Assembly (NCBI GenBank): GCA_017625615.1
Contig: JAGAKP010000014.1
Location: forward strand, 1 to 64,000
Direction of reading: 5' to 3'
DNA: 64,000 nucleotides
From: Clostridia bacterium
GTDB taxonomy: Bacteria > Bacillota > Clostridia > Oscillospirales > CAG-382
The notes below the pieces were generated by a model that ran no database searches, was not told the origin of the DNA, and worked only from the letters and a program-made list of their open reading frames with translations. Position 1 is the stretch's first letter; every line of letters starts with the position of its first letter. The position numbers and the translations under genes were made by a program. Shown piece by piece: positions 23,904 through 32,212 of the stretch.

Positions 23904-25052
23904 TTATTTATAAAGGCGAACGTACTCAAGAGGGTTGACGGTCTGACCGTCAAAGCGGATCTCGAAATGGAGGTGAGCTCCTGTTACGTAGCCCGAAGTG
24001 CCGATATTTCCAATTACCTGACCTTGTTCAACGTACTCGCCTACCTCGACCTTTGCGGCACTGCAATGTGCGTAACGGGTCTCGGAGCCGTCCTCGTGCT
24101 GAATAATTATGATAAGTCCGTAGGTGCCGGAATAATCTGCAAAGGTTACGATACCGTCGCGAGCCGCCCAGAAGGGGTCGCCGTAGCAGGAAACGCCGAA
24201 GCCGCCGATAATATCGATACCGGTATGCCAGCCCATGCTTCTCCAGCCGTAGTAGGAGGAGATATAGCCGCCGTCATAAGGCATAATAAAGGGGCTTCCG
24301 TCAACTGCGGTGTCTTCTGCAGAGGCAAAAACGCGCTCGTTATCCAATACGCCGCGCTGAATTACGCGGTCGACCGCCTCTACTACTACGGTAGAGGAAA
24401 GGAACTTTTTGGATATGCACTGACCGTTAACGAAAACGGATTCGTAAGTATCTTCGGTAATACCGTCCTGTCCCTCGGTAACGACGACGTCCTCGTGAGT
24501 AGCAAGCATATTGCTGTTGTCAACGTATACGATATCGGATTCAAGAACGGTGGTAGCGGTATCCTCAACGGTTACGCGGAGATTAAGCGTAACGCCTGCG
24601 GAAACGCCTGCGTAATTGGTTACGGAGGTGGTATAGGAGGATTCACTCTCGATACCGAGGAGACGTGCAAGGTCTGCGGAGGTAACGAATGCGTCCTCTT
24701 CATATTCGCCGTAAACGGTGGTGATCATATTGGTAAAAGACGCGGAGGTGACTTTAAAATCGGTAAACTCCTCGGTACGCGCGTTGAGCACGCTCTCAAG
24801 AGTGTCTCCGATAACCGCTTCGATAGAGGTAGCGGCGATGAGCTCTCCGTCAATATAAAGGCCGTAGCCGCTGCGAGTAACGGGATCCGCCAGCACGGGT
24901 GCGGACACGTTGTCCTCCGTATTGGGGGAATTTGTAAACGCTATAACAGCCACGATGGCAAAAAGCACAAAGAATGCAAGAGTACTTATAACAGCCGGCT
25001 TTTTGATAAGATTCTTCAGGTTTCTACTCAAAAAAATGACCCTACTTTCCAC
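23904..25052 (-). CDS. M23-family peptidoglycan endopeptidase-like protein with G5-like domain
   Basis: 382 aa. Short cytosolic N-terminus, one transmembrane helix at about 20-40 (VISTLAFFVLFAIVAVIAF), then a spacer. A G5-like beta domain spans about 155-235 ('YAGVSAGVTLNLRVTVEDTATTVLESDIVYVD'). The C-terminus is an M23 LytM domain with zinc ligands in 'GWHTGIDIIG' (His, Asp) and 'GAHLHFEIRF' (HxH) plus 'TRYAHCSA'. All M23 metal ligands are present, so it should be active. It probably cleaves peptidoglycan cross-bridges. The TATAAT at 25072-25067 on the minus strand may be its -10. Cotranscription with gdhA is unexpected. Confidence 0.9.
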   Translation of the reverse strand: MESRVIFLSRNLKNLIKKPAVISTLAFFVLFAIVAVIAFTNSPNTEDNVSAPVLADPVTRSGYGLYIDGELIAATSIEAVIGDTLESVLNARTEEFTDFKVTSASFTNMITTVYGEYEEDAFVTSADLARLLGIESESSYTTSVTNYAGVSAGVTLNLRVTVEDTATTVLESDIVYVDNSNMLATHEDVVVTEGQDGITEDTYESVFVNGQCISKKFLSSTVVVEAVDRVIQRGVLDNERVFASAEDTAVDGSPFIMPYDGGYISSYYGWRSMGWHTGIDIIGGFGVSCYGDPFWAARDGIVTFADYSGTYGLIIIIQHEDGSETRYAHCSAAKVEVGEYVEQGQVIGNIGTSGYVTGAHLHFEIRFDGQTVNPLEYVRLYK

Positions 25053-25170
25053 AATAATTTGTAGGCATTATACCACTTATTTATGAACAAAATATGAACA
25101 AATATTAAAGTATTTGTTACGAACTCTTAAAAAAGCCCGATTTTATAAGGAATTTACAAAATAGTACTGT

Positions 25171-25199
25171 TTTTAAAAGAGATAAAGTGGTAATATAAT
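25171..25199 (+). promoter_or_regulatory. Candidate promoter of the DUF3810 gene
   Basis: TATAAT at 25194-25199 with a poor -35 (TTTTAA, 25171-25176) 17 bases upstream; the ribosome binding site GGAGAG follows near 25208. Confidence 0.45.
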
Positions 25200-25222
25200 A
25201 CCGCAAAGGAGAGAAAAAAGCA

Positions 25223-26311
25223 ATGAAAAAAGCAAAATTTTTTACGCCCGCTTTATGGGTGACCGTTGCCGTGACGGCGCTGAGCGCGGCGGTATACGGA
25301 GCGGCAAGACTGTTTACTCCCTTTGCGGAATGGTGGGCAAAATACCCTTCCCAATGGGTGCGTGCCTTCCTTGCGGCGGTGACGAATATCATCCCCTTTT
25401 CCGTAGCGGAGATGATACTGCTTTTGTTACTGCCTGCGATAATAATATATATTCTTGTAACCAACAGATTTATTCGGGGAGAGGACAAGGAAAATTATTA
25501 TCGGTGCTTAAGACCTCTGCTTATGATAGTTTTACTGCTTGCTTCAAGCTTCCTCGGGGTGTTCGGTCCTTGCTACTTCAGAAAGGGACTTGACGAAAAT
25601 CTGGGGCTTACCAAAGCGCCCGTCACGGCAGAGGAGCTTGCGTACACCGCGGAAAGGCTTATTGAGGAGATCGAAAAGCTTGACGTTAATATTTACAAGG
25701 ACGGAAGCACCTTTACGGACAAAAGCTACGGTGAAACCATCGACGACGTAAAGGCGGCTTTTAAAAAGTATTGCGGGGAGAACCAATATATTTCCTATTT
25801 TAATTCAAACCCAAAGCTTATTTCCCTTTCGCCCGTAATGACGTATACTCATATTTCGGGTCTGTATTCCTTTTTTACGGGAGAGGCGAATATTAATTTC
25901 AACTATCCCGATTTCGTTTTTCCCTTTACGGTCGCCCACGAAATGGCGCACCAGCGCGGAATTGCACGGGAGGACGAAGCCAACTTCGTGGCGTTTCTGG
26001 TCTGCACGGGCAGTGACGACAGTTACGTCAGATACAGCGGTTATATGAACGTTCTTGAATACGTGCTGTCCGCGTTAAGCAAGGCGGACGCCGAAAGGTA
26101 CAAGGTGCTTGTTAAAAATACCCTTACCGACGAGATTAAAGGAGAATTACGGGCGTTCAACACCTTTTTTGAAAAATATACCGACTCCCCCGCGTCCACC
26201 GTGGTGGGCGCGATCAACGATTCTTATCTTTCAAGCCAAGGTCAGACTGCGGGAAGCGCAAGCTACGGCTTGGTAGTTGATCTTGCGGTGGCGTATTACA
26301 AACAAAAATAA
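25223..26311 (+). CDS. DUF3810 membrane zinc-metalloprotease-like protein
   Basis: 362 aa. Three hydrophobic helices lie in the first 115 residues (WVTVAVTALSAAVYGAA, MILLLLLPAIIIYILV, LLMIVLLLASSFLGVFG). A soluble outer domain follows, with the zincin motif 'VAHEMAHQRGIAREDEANF' at about residue 235: HExxH plus a downstream Glu. This pattern is the DUF3810 family, whose substrate is unknown. It is divergent from the M23 gene with a 170-bp gap. Both act on the outer membrane face, and the pairing hints at an envelope role (inference). Confidence 0.85.
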   Translation: MKKAKFFTPALWVTVAVTALSAAVYGAARLFTPFAEWWAKYPSQWVRAFLAAVTNIIPFSVAEMILLLLLPAIIIYILVTNRFIRGEDKENYYRCLRPLLMIVLLLASSFLGVFGPCYFRKGLDENLGLTKAPVTAEELAYTAERLIEEIEKLDVNIYKDGSTFTDKSYGETIDDVKAAFKKYCGENQYISYFNSNPKLISLSPVMTYTHISGLYSFFTGEANINFNYPDFVFPFTVAHEMAHQRGIAREDEANFVAFLVCTGSDDSYVRYSGYMNVLEYVLSALSKADAERYKVLVKNTLTDEIKGELRAFNTFFEKYTDSPASTVVGAINDSYLSSQGQTAGSASYGLVVDLAVAYYKQK

Positions 26312-26317
26312 GTTTTT

Positions 26318-26351
26318 TTCGGCAGGCAAAAGGGCTTGCCGAAATTTTTTT
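26318..26351 (+). terminator. Terminator of the DUF3810 gene
   Basis: A 10-bp stem TTCGGCAGGC/GCTTGCCGAA (26318-26327, 26334-26343) with one G-U pair, then ATTTTTTT. Confidence 0.85.
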
Positions 26352-26372
26352 ATAAAATTTTCGAAAAACCTA

Positions 26373-26401
26373 TTGACAAATTTGGTTGGTGGTTGTAGAC
26401 T
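26373..26401 (+). promoter_or_regulatory. Promoter of the blaI-like/M56 operon
   Basis: TTGACA (26373-26378), 17 bases, TAGACT (26396-26401). The -10 is embedded in the palindrome at 26394-26408. Confidence 0.7.
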
Positions 26402-26408
26402 AAGTACA
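26394..26408. promoter_or_regulatory. Candidate BlaI-type operator
   Basis: TGTA-GACTAAG-TACA, an inverted repeat with its centre on the promoter -10. BlaI/MecI repressors bind TGTA/TACA half sites, so autoregulation is likely. A second inverted repeat, CAGAGGTT (26407-26414) with AACCTCTG (26425-26432), follows and could be a second site. Confidence 0.5.
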
Positions 26409-26468
26409 GAGGTTGGTAGTTACAAACCTCTGTGTGCACACAAAACGGTTAAAAAAGAGGTAAAATGA

Positions 26469-26831
26469 ATGGACAATTTGAGATTATGCGAAAGCGATTA
26501 CAGATTTATGTCGGTGGTATGGGATAACGAGCCCGTTCAATCGGGAAAGCTGGTCGAGCTATGCGCCGAAAGATTGGGCTGGAAGAAATCCACCACCTAC
26601 ACCACTCTTAAAAAGCTGTGCGAGAAGGGATACGCGCAAAACGAAAACACTATAGTCACTTCCCTTATTGCCAGAGAGAGCGTACAGAAGGATTCCAGCG
26701 AGCATTTCGTGAGAAACACCTTCGAGGGCTCTCTGCCTAAATTTCTCGTAGCATTTCTCGGCGGAAAGACTCTTTCCGAGGAGGAAAGCGAGGAGCTGAA
26801 GCGTCTTATAGACGAGCATAAGGAGAAATAG
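26469..26831 (+). CDS. BlaI/MecI/CopY-family transcriptional repressor
   Basis: 120 aa. Winged-helix repressor: 'LCESDYRFMSVVWDNEPVQSGKLVELCAERLGWKKSTTYTTLKKLCEKGYA' is the DNA-binding domain. The C-terminal helix pair around 'SEEESEELKRLIDEHKEK' dimerises. In BlaI/MecI systems the partner M56 sensor protease triggers repressor cleavage. Here the partner gene starts 1 nt after the stop. ATG at 26469 has AGAGG 8 nt upstream. The likely target is its own promoter, through the palindrome at 26394-26408. Confidence 0.92.
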   Translation: MDNLRLCESDYRFMSVVWDNEPVQSGKLVELCAERLGWKKSTTYTTLKKLCEKGYAQNENTIVTSLIARESVQKDSSEHFVRNTFEGSLPKFLVAFLGGKTLSEEESEELKRLIDEHKEK

Positions 26832-26832
26832 T

Positions 26833-28821
26833 ATGGCTGCTTTATTTGAAGCTGTATTGGATATGAGCGTAAAGGCTTGCCTCGTTATCGCAGTGATAAT
26901 GGTGGCAAGAATAATACTCCGCCGCGCACCGAAAAAGCATTCTTACCTGCTGTGGATCGCCGCCGCCTTCAGGCTGTGCGTTCCCTTCAGCGTGGCAAGC
27001 AAGGTCAGTATTTTCGGTATTTTTAAAGAAAATACGGGGGCTGCCGTTATAACAGACCCCATTCCCAATGCATTTCCCGTTCCCGACGGAATTATTGACA
27101 CGGAAACGGGTGACGCCATAACAAACGCTGTGGGTAACACCGTAAAGGGCAGTAATATGCTGTCCTTGACCGAGATACTTGCCTGTGTCTGGCTGCTCGG
27201 TGTTATCGTTATGCTGATATACGGAATATTTTCTTACCTTATAGTCTACAAGCGTATGTCCACCGCTACCCGCTATGAGAAGAACGTATTTTGCTCGGAA
27301 AACGTGCTGTCTCCCTTTACGCTGGGATTTATAAAGCCCAGAATATATATTCCCTACGGGCTTGACGACGTTACGAGAGAAAAGGTTATACAACACGAAA
27401 AATGCCATATAAGCCGTTTTGACCATATAATAAAGCCTTTTGCTTTTATATTACTTGCTTTTCATTGGTTCAATCCCCTTTGCTGGCTCGCATTCGACCG
27501 CATGAGCCTTGATATGGAGATGAGTTGTGATGAAAAGCTGTTACGCACACAAGGAGATGAAGAAATGAAAAAAGCATATACCAAAGCTCTGCTTTCCTTC
27601 GCTTCCAACCGCCGCTTTCCCTCCCCCGGTCCCGTTAATTTTAACGAAAGCGGCAACGCGAAGAAGAGAATTAAAAATTCGCTTAACTACAAAAAGCCCC
27701 GAATATGGGTATCCGTACTTGCGTACGCCTTCTGCGCGCTGATGCTCGTTGCCTGCGCCACCGATGCAAGCGGAACCACTTATACCGATATAAACAAGGA
27801 AATATTCGCATCCCTTCCTTACGTTATAACCTACCAAAAAAGCGGTGACGGCACCTGCACCGTGACGGACGTTATAGTTGATTATTCCGCAGAGGGCAAG
27901 ATAACCGTGGTAATACCCGAATATTCTCCCGAGGGTGACAAGGTGACAAAGGTTAATTTAGAGGATTTCCATACCATCGCAACCCTCAACGTGCCCGTTC
28001 TGATAACCGAAGAAAGCTTTGATAAAATAAAAGCGACTCTTACGGAAAGGGGAAGCACGGAAAGAGAGATAAGACAGGTGGTTTCCTTCTACGATCCTCA
28101 CGAGCAGGAGGGTATCCTCGTTCTTGAGCCTGCGATGAATCAGGCGGAATACGAACGAATTTCCGGATTTCTTGCAAAAATAGATTACACCTCCCAGAAC
28201 GCATACGATGCGGCGGTTGAGGTGGTGAACACCGTTCCCGCAAGCAGTGACGAGGCAACGAGAATGAGACTTGAAGCCTTCGATTACTTCTACCACTCTT
28301 CAAACAAGATCAAATGTATTATTGTTCCGGAGGGAGCGGAGGTAATCGGCGGGAAGAACGTGACCGTAATCTACCGTAACGTGGAAAAGGATTACGTTAA
28401 CATTGAAACAAGCACTGCGCCCGATGAAGAAAGCGTTTATTTTGACGGAGATAATCCCGTTAAAATAACGAAGGTAATCTTAAGAACGCCAACCGGAACG
28501 GAAACCTCTGATGGTTACGCGGTTGATTATGAAAATGTATACGGCGTTCACTTTACCTCTGCGTATACTGTAACAGATTTCCGCTTGTTTACACTTACGG
28601 TTGCGGACTATAACGATAATGACGGCTTTATCTACAAAATGGGCGAAGCAGAAAGCGGTGCCGAATCGCTGGATACAGCTCCCGTATTCTTTTCGCAGGA
28701 TTTTGCCAACAATGATTACGGTATATCTTTTGTAGACAAGGACGGAAGCACGAAATATTACAAGGTAGAATACAACCACGAAAACGGCGAATACTACCTT
28801 GATTCAATTAAGATAAAATAA
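26833..28821 (+). CDS. M56 (BlaR1/MecR1-like) membrane metallopeptidase with unknown sensor domain
   Basis: 662 aa. The N-terminal half is BlaR1-like. Helices lie at about 10-28, 36-52 and 113-137. The zinc motif is 'VIQHEKCHISRFDH' (HExxH), then 'FHWFNPLCWLAFDRMSLDMEMSCDEKLL', all M56 hallmarks. A further helix at about 290-308 ('VSVLAYAFCALMLVACATD') leads to an outer domain of about 350 residues. BlaR1 has a class D beta-lactamase-like sensor there; this domain has no SxxK or other penicillin-binding motif that I can see, so it probably senses something else. It is cotranscribed with the BlaI-like repressor. Confidence 0.88.
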   Translation: MAALFEAVLDMSVKACLVIAVIMVARIILRRAPKKHSYLLWIAAAFRLCVPFSVASKVSIFGIFKENTGAAVITDPIPNAFPVPDGIIDTETGDAITNAVGNTVKGSNMLSLTEILACVWLLGVIVMLIYGIFSYLIVYKRMSTATRYEKNVFCSENVLSPFTLGFIKPRIYIPYGLDDVTREKVIQHEKCHISRFDHIIKPFAFILLAFHWFNPLCWLAFDRMSLDMEMSCDEKLLRTQGDEEMKKAYTKALLSFASNRRFPSPGPVNFNESGNAKKRIKNSLNYKKPRIWVSVLAYAFCALMLVACATDASGTTYTDINKEIFASLPYVITYQKSGDGTCTVTDVIVDYSAEGKITVVIPEYSPEGDKVTKVNLEDFHTIATLNVPVLITEESFDKIKATLTERGSTEREIRQVVSFYDPHEQEGILVLEPAMNQAEYERISGFLAKIDYTSQNAYDAAVEVVNTVPASSDEATRMRLEAFDYFYHSSNKIKCIIVPEGAEVIGGKNVTVIYRNVEKDYVNIETSTAPDEESVYFDGDNPVKITKVILRTPTGTETSDGYAVDYENVYGVHFTSAYTVTDFRLFTLTVADYNDNDGFIYKMGEAESGAESLDTAPVFFSQDFANNDYGISFVDKDGSTKYYKVEYNHENGEYYLDSIKIK

Positions 28822-28837
28822 AAATCACCCCAACAAT

Positions 28838-28873
28838 CACCCCAAGAAGCCTTACGGCTTCTCGGGGACCCCG
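28838..28873. repeat. Related CGGGGTCCCCG-framed hairpin element
   Basis: Begins CACCCCAAG and ends CGGGGACCCCG, the same frame as blocks 3791-3823 and 3882-3914, but the hairpin inside is different: AGAAGCC-TTAC-GGCTTCT. A conserved frame with a variable stem points to a dispersed repeat family rather than to chance terminators. Confidence 0.65.
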
Positions 28874-28881
28874 ATAAGAAG

Positions 28882-28915
28882 ACCCGAGAAGAGCTGATCT
28901 TCTCGGGTATTTTTA
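28882..28915. terminator. Terminator between convergent genes
   Basis: An 11-bp perfect stem ACCCGAGAAGA/TCTTCTCGGGT (28882-28892, 28898-28908), then ATTTTTA on the plus strand; on the minus strand TCTTCTT follows. It serves the M56 gene and perhaps the convergent lipoprotein gene. Confidence 0.8.
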
Positions 28916-28919
28916 TGTA

Positions 28920-29672
28920 TTACAGGTCTCTGTACTCCACTTCCGTATAGGGCGGCTTTACTGTAAGCTTGCCGCGCAGGATACAGTACACCAACGCGCC
29001 CAGAGGGAGCGCCGCTTTTATGGTGGTGGTAAGGCTGTCTGCGCTGACGGACGAAAAGGGCAAGGCGAAAACAAGCCCGAAATTCATACCGAACTCGTAC
29101 CCGAAGGTGACGGAAAGAGAGAAGCCCGAAAGGATTATAAGTATCCACAGCCACTTTCTTGCCATATTTCTGCGGGCGCAATCAACTATCATCCACACGC
29201 AAAAGCCGATGGCGGCACAGGACACCGCAAAGGCCACAAGCTTGAAGGGGATCACCTCGCTTGTGGAAAGGGCGGCTTTGGGGATAACGTCAAGGGTTGC
29301 AAACTTATCGTTTTCCGCAAAGAAGCTCACCTTTACCACAAAGCCCTTCTCGGTATCGGTGGTAAGCTCGTAGGTGAAGGTATAATACCTTACGCCGTTT
29401 TCGGTGGTATAGGACCACGCGGTTTGCTTAAGGGTAAAATCCTTTGCGCCGTCAAAGCTTTGGACTATCTTATCGCAAAATTCGTTAAAGGTACGGCTGT
29501 CGATATCTCCGTAATAGCCGCGGGCGGTATCGCGGTCCCCCGAAAGGACGGCGTTTAAAAATTCGGTGGTGATTTTTTCTGCGTCCACCGTATCGGCGGA
29601 AGAACAGCCGCTAAACAGCACGGAAAGCACCACTGTAACCACAGTAAACAGCACAAATAGGCGTTTTTTCAT
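28920..29672 (-). CDS. Lipoprotein with an outer alpha/beta domain and C-terminal membrane helices
   Basis: 250 aa. Signal peptide with lipobox FSGC (Cys23). Residues 30-140 look like a small cone-shaped NTF2/DUF4878-like domain: 'KITTEFLNAVLSGDRDTARGYYGDI', 'YYTFTYELTTDTEKGFVVKVSF'. The C-terminal 100 residues hold three or four hydrophobic helices (VIPFKLVAFAVSCAAIGFCVWMIV; KWLWILIILSGFSLSVTFGY; AALPLGALVYCILRG). A lipoprotein with several transmembrane helices is unusual. It starts 17 nt after the ADP-ribosylglycohydrolase-family gene stop, so the two share an operon. Function unknown. Confidence 0.7.
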   Translation of the reverse strand: MKKRLFVLFTVVTVVLSVLFSGCSSADTVDAEKITTEFLNAVLSGDRDTARGYYGDIDSRTFNEFCDKIVQSFDGAKDFTLKQTAWSYTTENGVRYYTFTYELTTDTEKGFVVKVSFFAENDKFATLDVIPKAALSTSEVIPFKLVAFAVSCAAIGFCVWMIVDCARRNMARKWLWILIILSGFSLSVTFGYEFGMNFGLVFALPFSSVSADSLTTTIKAALPLGALVYCILRGKLTVKPPYTEVEYRDL

Positions 29673-29689
29673 AGAGCTTCTACTCCTTA

Positions 29690-31666
29690 TTACTCACTTA
29701 CCTCGGGGGCTTCTACTATTTCAGCGCCCATTACGGCAAGCTCGGAAACGGAAATAAAGCCCGCCGCACCGCCTGCAGTACCGATAACACGGATACCGTT
29801 GCAGGTGATGGAATCAAAGGTGAAGGTATATTCCTCGAAATCCTCCCCAAAATCCTCTTTTGCGTTTCCGACGGGGTATTTGGGAGAGGTCTTGGTCTTA
29901 ACGTCGGTCCACGTGCCGTTTATAAGTGCCTGCACGGTTATATCACCGTTGGCAAACCAACCGCCGTTATCAAAATTCATTCCCTCGGTGAATACGACGG
30001 TATCTACCTCGCACTCGGTGGTAAACAGATATCCCACGTAATCCTTATGGGTGTTGAGATAGCCATTATAAGTATCGTACTGAGTATCAAGGCTTACGCC
30101 TGCGGCGCCGTTATTTATAATATAAATATTCTTGTTGCCGGTGCCCGTAGGTGCGGTAACACTGCATACGGGAACCATATTGGGAGCAATATTTCTGTAG
30201 GTGCCGATAAGGCTTTCGTCTTTTTCGGCAACGTCGGTAATGGTTACGTTTTGGGAAAGAACGGTGCTGTTGCCCTGAATATCCGTTATGGTGCAGGTCA
30301 CGGTATAGTCGCCTGCAACGGAATATCTGTAGCCCGCAACGGTTTCGTGGGTAACGAATCCGTCGCCGAAATCAATAACCGTGCTTGCGATACCTGGTAC
30401 AGAATATGCGGTTATATTAAGGGAGACCATATCCTTTTCGGCGTTTACCGCAAAGGTTGCGGTAGGCGCTTCGGGCCACTGCTCGGTTTCGAGAGCGTTC
30501 GTACCTCCCGCCGGTATCTCCCAATATCCTTCGCGGGGAGAGGTCACACGCTGCTTCAACAGCTTTTCGGTGGCGGCAACCGCACCGCTGAGGTTATACT
30601 GCGTAAAGGAGAAGACGGTGCCGTTAAGGTCAAGGTTTGCTTTGTATTTTTCGGGAATTTTATCGTAGCCAAGCATTGCGCCAAGCACGCCGCCGACGGT
30701 GGAGGGGTTGCAATCGTTATCCTGACCGCAGCGAAGTGCAACGGTGAGAGATTTTTCGAAATCGCCGTCGCCGTACAAAAGTCCCATAAGGACGTATGCG
30801 GCGTTGAGCTTTGCGTCTATATTGGAATCGTAGGGAGCGTAGGAGATACAACGATCGTCCTTACCCCATTTTTCCTCGATAACTGCCCAGCATTCCTCCC
30901 ATTTTTTGCCCTTTTCGTATTGGGCTACCACCTGATCCATAACGGTGCGGAATTCGGTGTCCTTGGGAATGGTGTTCAGCGCGATCATAACAGCGTCACC
31001 GATATCGTCCTCGGTAAACGCCGCGGCGGTAACAGCCGCCACGAAGACGCCGCCGTAAACACCGTCGCCATAGCATATCATATGACCCAACTCATAAGCG
31101 CGGTCAGCCGCCTTTTGTGGGTCGCCGCCGCATATGAGACCGATAAAATCCGATTCTATCTGCCAATCTATATCCTCGCAGTGGAGGTTGTTGGAATAAT
31201 GACCGCTTTCCGTTGCGGGAATACCCTTTATAAGGTTTTCCCTTGCCTGCTTATTGGCGTGGTCAAGGGGGTATTCGGTCTTAGCAAAGGCTTCGCCGAA
31301 AAGATCTATACCTGCGTCAAAGCCGTTTTCTTCCATAACCTTAAGGAAGGTCATTTCCACGTAAAGGTCGTCCTGCCAGAAGGCGTTATTTATATTGAGG
31401 TTGGAAAAATCAACCACGTCTTCCTCGGGCATAATCTCGCCGCGGTAGTGGAACTCCACGTCGGCGCCGTAAACCACGCCTGCCATCTGTCCCACCCAGC
31501 CGCCGAGTATCTTATCGTATATCTCCTCATCGGAGTATATTCCTTCTGCGTCGGGGTCGAAGGTGTCTTCGGATATATCGGAAATATCGTTTGCCTCGTT
31601 ATCGGCACAGCCGAAAACGGAAAGGCACAAAAAGACTAAAAGAATTATCGAAAACAGTTTTTTCAT
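29690..31666 (-). CDS. Exported ADP-ribosylglycohydrolase-family lipoprotein with PKD-like and discoidin-like domains
   Basis: 658 aa from ATG 31666 (AAGGAG upstream); the frame open to 31720 would cross the promoter. Signal peptide with lipobox FGC (Cys20), then an acidic linker. The catalytic-type domain spans about 50-345: 'ILGGWVGQMAGVVYG', 'WQDDLYVEMTFLKVM' and 'RCGQDNDCNPSTVGGVLGAMLG' match the DraG/ADP-ribosylglycohydrolase fold with its metal-binding Asp pairs. A PKD-like beta domain (about 400-470, 'STVIDFGDGFVTHETV...YSVAGDYTVTCTITD') and a C-terminal discoidin-like beta sandwich follow. Its substrate outside the cell is unknown; some relatives may act on sugar-linked compounds. Confidence 0.85.
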   Translation of the reverse strand: MKKLFSIILLVFLCLSVFGCADNEANDISDISEDTFDPDAEGIYSDEEIYDKILGGWVGQMAGVVYGADVEFHYRGEIMPEEDVVDFSNLNINNAFWQDDLYVEMTFLKVMEENGFDAGIDLFGEAFAKTEYPLDHANKQARENLIKGIPATESGHYSNNLHCEDIDWQIESDFIGLICGGDPQKAADRAYELGHMICYGDGVYGGVFVAAVTAAAFTEDDIGDAVMIALNTIPKDTEFRTVMDQVVAQYEKGKKWEECWAVIEEKWGKDDRCISYAPYDSNIDAKLNAAYVLMGLLYGDGDFEKSLTVALRCGQDNDCNPSTVGGVLGAMLGYDKIPEKYKANLDLNGTVFSFTQYNLSGAVAATEKLLKQRVTSPREGYWEIPAGGTNALETEQWPEAPTATFAVNAEKDMVSLNITAYSVPGIASTVIDFGDGFVTHETVAGYRYSVAGDYTVTCTITDIQGNSTVLSQNVTITDVAEKDESLIGTYRNIAPNMVPVCSVTAPTGTGNKNIYIINNGAAGVSLDTQYDTYNGYLNTHKDYVGYLFTTECEVDTVVFTEGMNFDNGGWFANGDITVQALINGTWTDVKTKTSPKYPVGNAKEDFGEDFEEYTFTFDSITCNGIRVIGTAGGAAGFISVSELAVMGAEIVEAPEVSE

Positions 31667-31691
31667 ATATACTGCTCCTTTCGTACCCCAA

Positions 31692-31720
31692 ATTATACCA
31701 TATTCCGACATATTTTGCAA
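31692..31720 (-). promoter_or_regulatory. Promoter of the ADP-ribosylglycohydrolase-family operon
   Basis: Minus strand TTGCAA (31720-31715), 17 bases, TATAAT (31697-31692). Confidence 0.65.
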
Positions 31721-31736
31721 GTACCATATATAACGA

Positions 31737-31761
31737 CAAAAAACAGCCGATAATATCGGCT
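31737..31761 (-). terminator. Terminator of the ribosomal protein operon
   Basis: Stem AGCCGAT/ATCGGCT (31745-31751, 31755-31761) with a 3-base loop; on the minus strand GTTTTTTG follows. It lies 23 nt past the rplQ stop. Confidence 0.85.
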
Positions 31762-31783
31762 ATTTTTAGCGTTTAATATAAAC

Positions 31784-32182
31784 TTATTTAGAAGCTTCGT
31801 CCTTCTTCTTGGAATCTGCGGTTGCGTAGATTTCCTTTGCCTTTACGAGAGCAACGATTGCCATTTCAGCGCCGTCGCCGCGTCTGGGGCCAACCTTGAG
31901 AACTCTGGTGTAGCCGCCGTTAACGCCTTCGTATGCGGGAGAGATCTCGTCAAACAGCTTCTTTACAACGCCTTCCTTCTTGAGGAATGCGAGAGCACGT
32001 CTCTTGTTTGCAAGAGTGTTGGTCTTGCCGAGAGTGATCATTTTATCGGTGAGCGCGCTTACTTCTTTTGCGCGGGTTACAGTTGTTTCTATCTGACCTT
32101 TTTCAAGCAGAAAGGTAACCATGCCCTTGAGCATTGCCATTCTGTGTGCTGTAGGTCTACCAAGTTTTCTTGTGCCGGGCAT
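31784..32182 (-). CDS. rplQ: 50S ribosomal protein L17
   Basis: 132 aa. N-terminal 'MPGTRKLGRPTAHRMAMLKGMVTFLLEKGQIETTVTRAKEV' is the L17 signature; 'YTRVLKVGPRRGDGAEMAIV' follows. The final 20 residues are a lysine-rich tail (KKKDEASK) beyond the usual end near 115-120 aa. It is the last gene of the operon, directly after rpoA (30-nt gap), followed by the terminator. Confidence 0.97.
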   Translation of the reverse strand: MPGTRKLGRPTAHRMAMLKGMVTFLLEKGQIETTVTRAKEVSALTDKMITLGKTNTLANKRRALAFLKKEGVVKKLFDEISPAYEGVNGGYTRVLKVGPRRGDGAEMAIVALVKAKEIYATADSKKKDEASK

Positions 32183-32212
32183 TTTGAGTAGCCTCCTTAT
32201 GAATTATTATGC

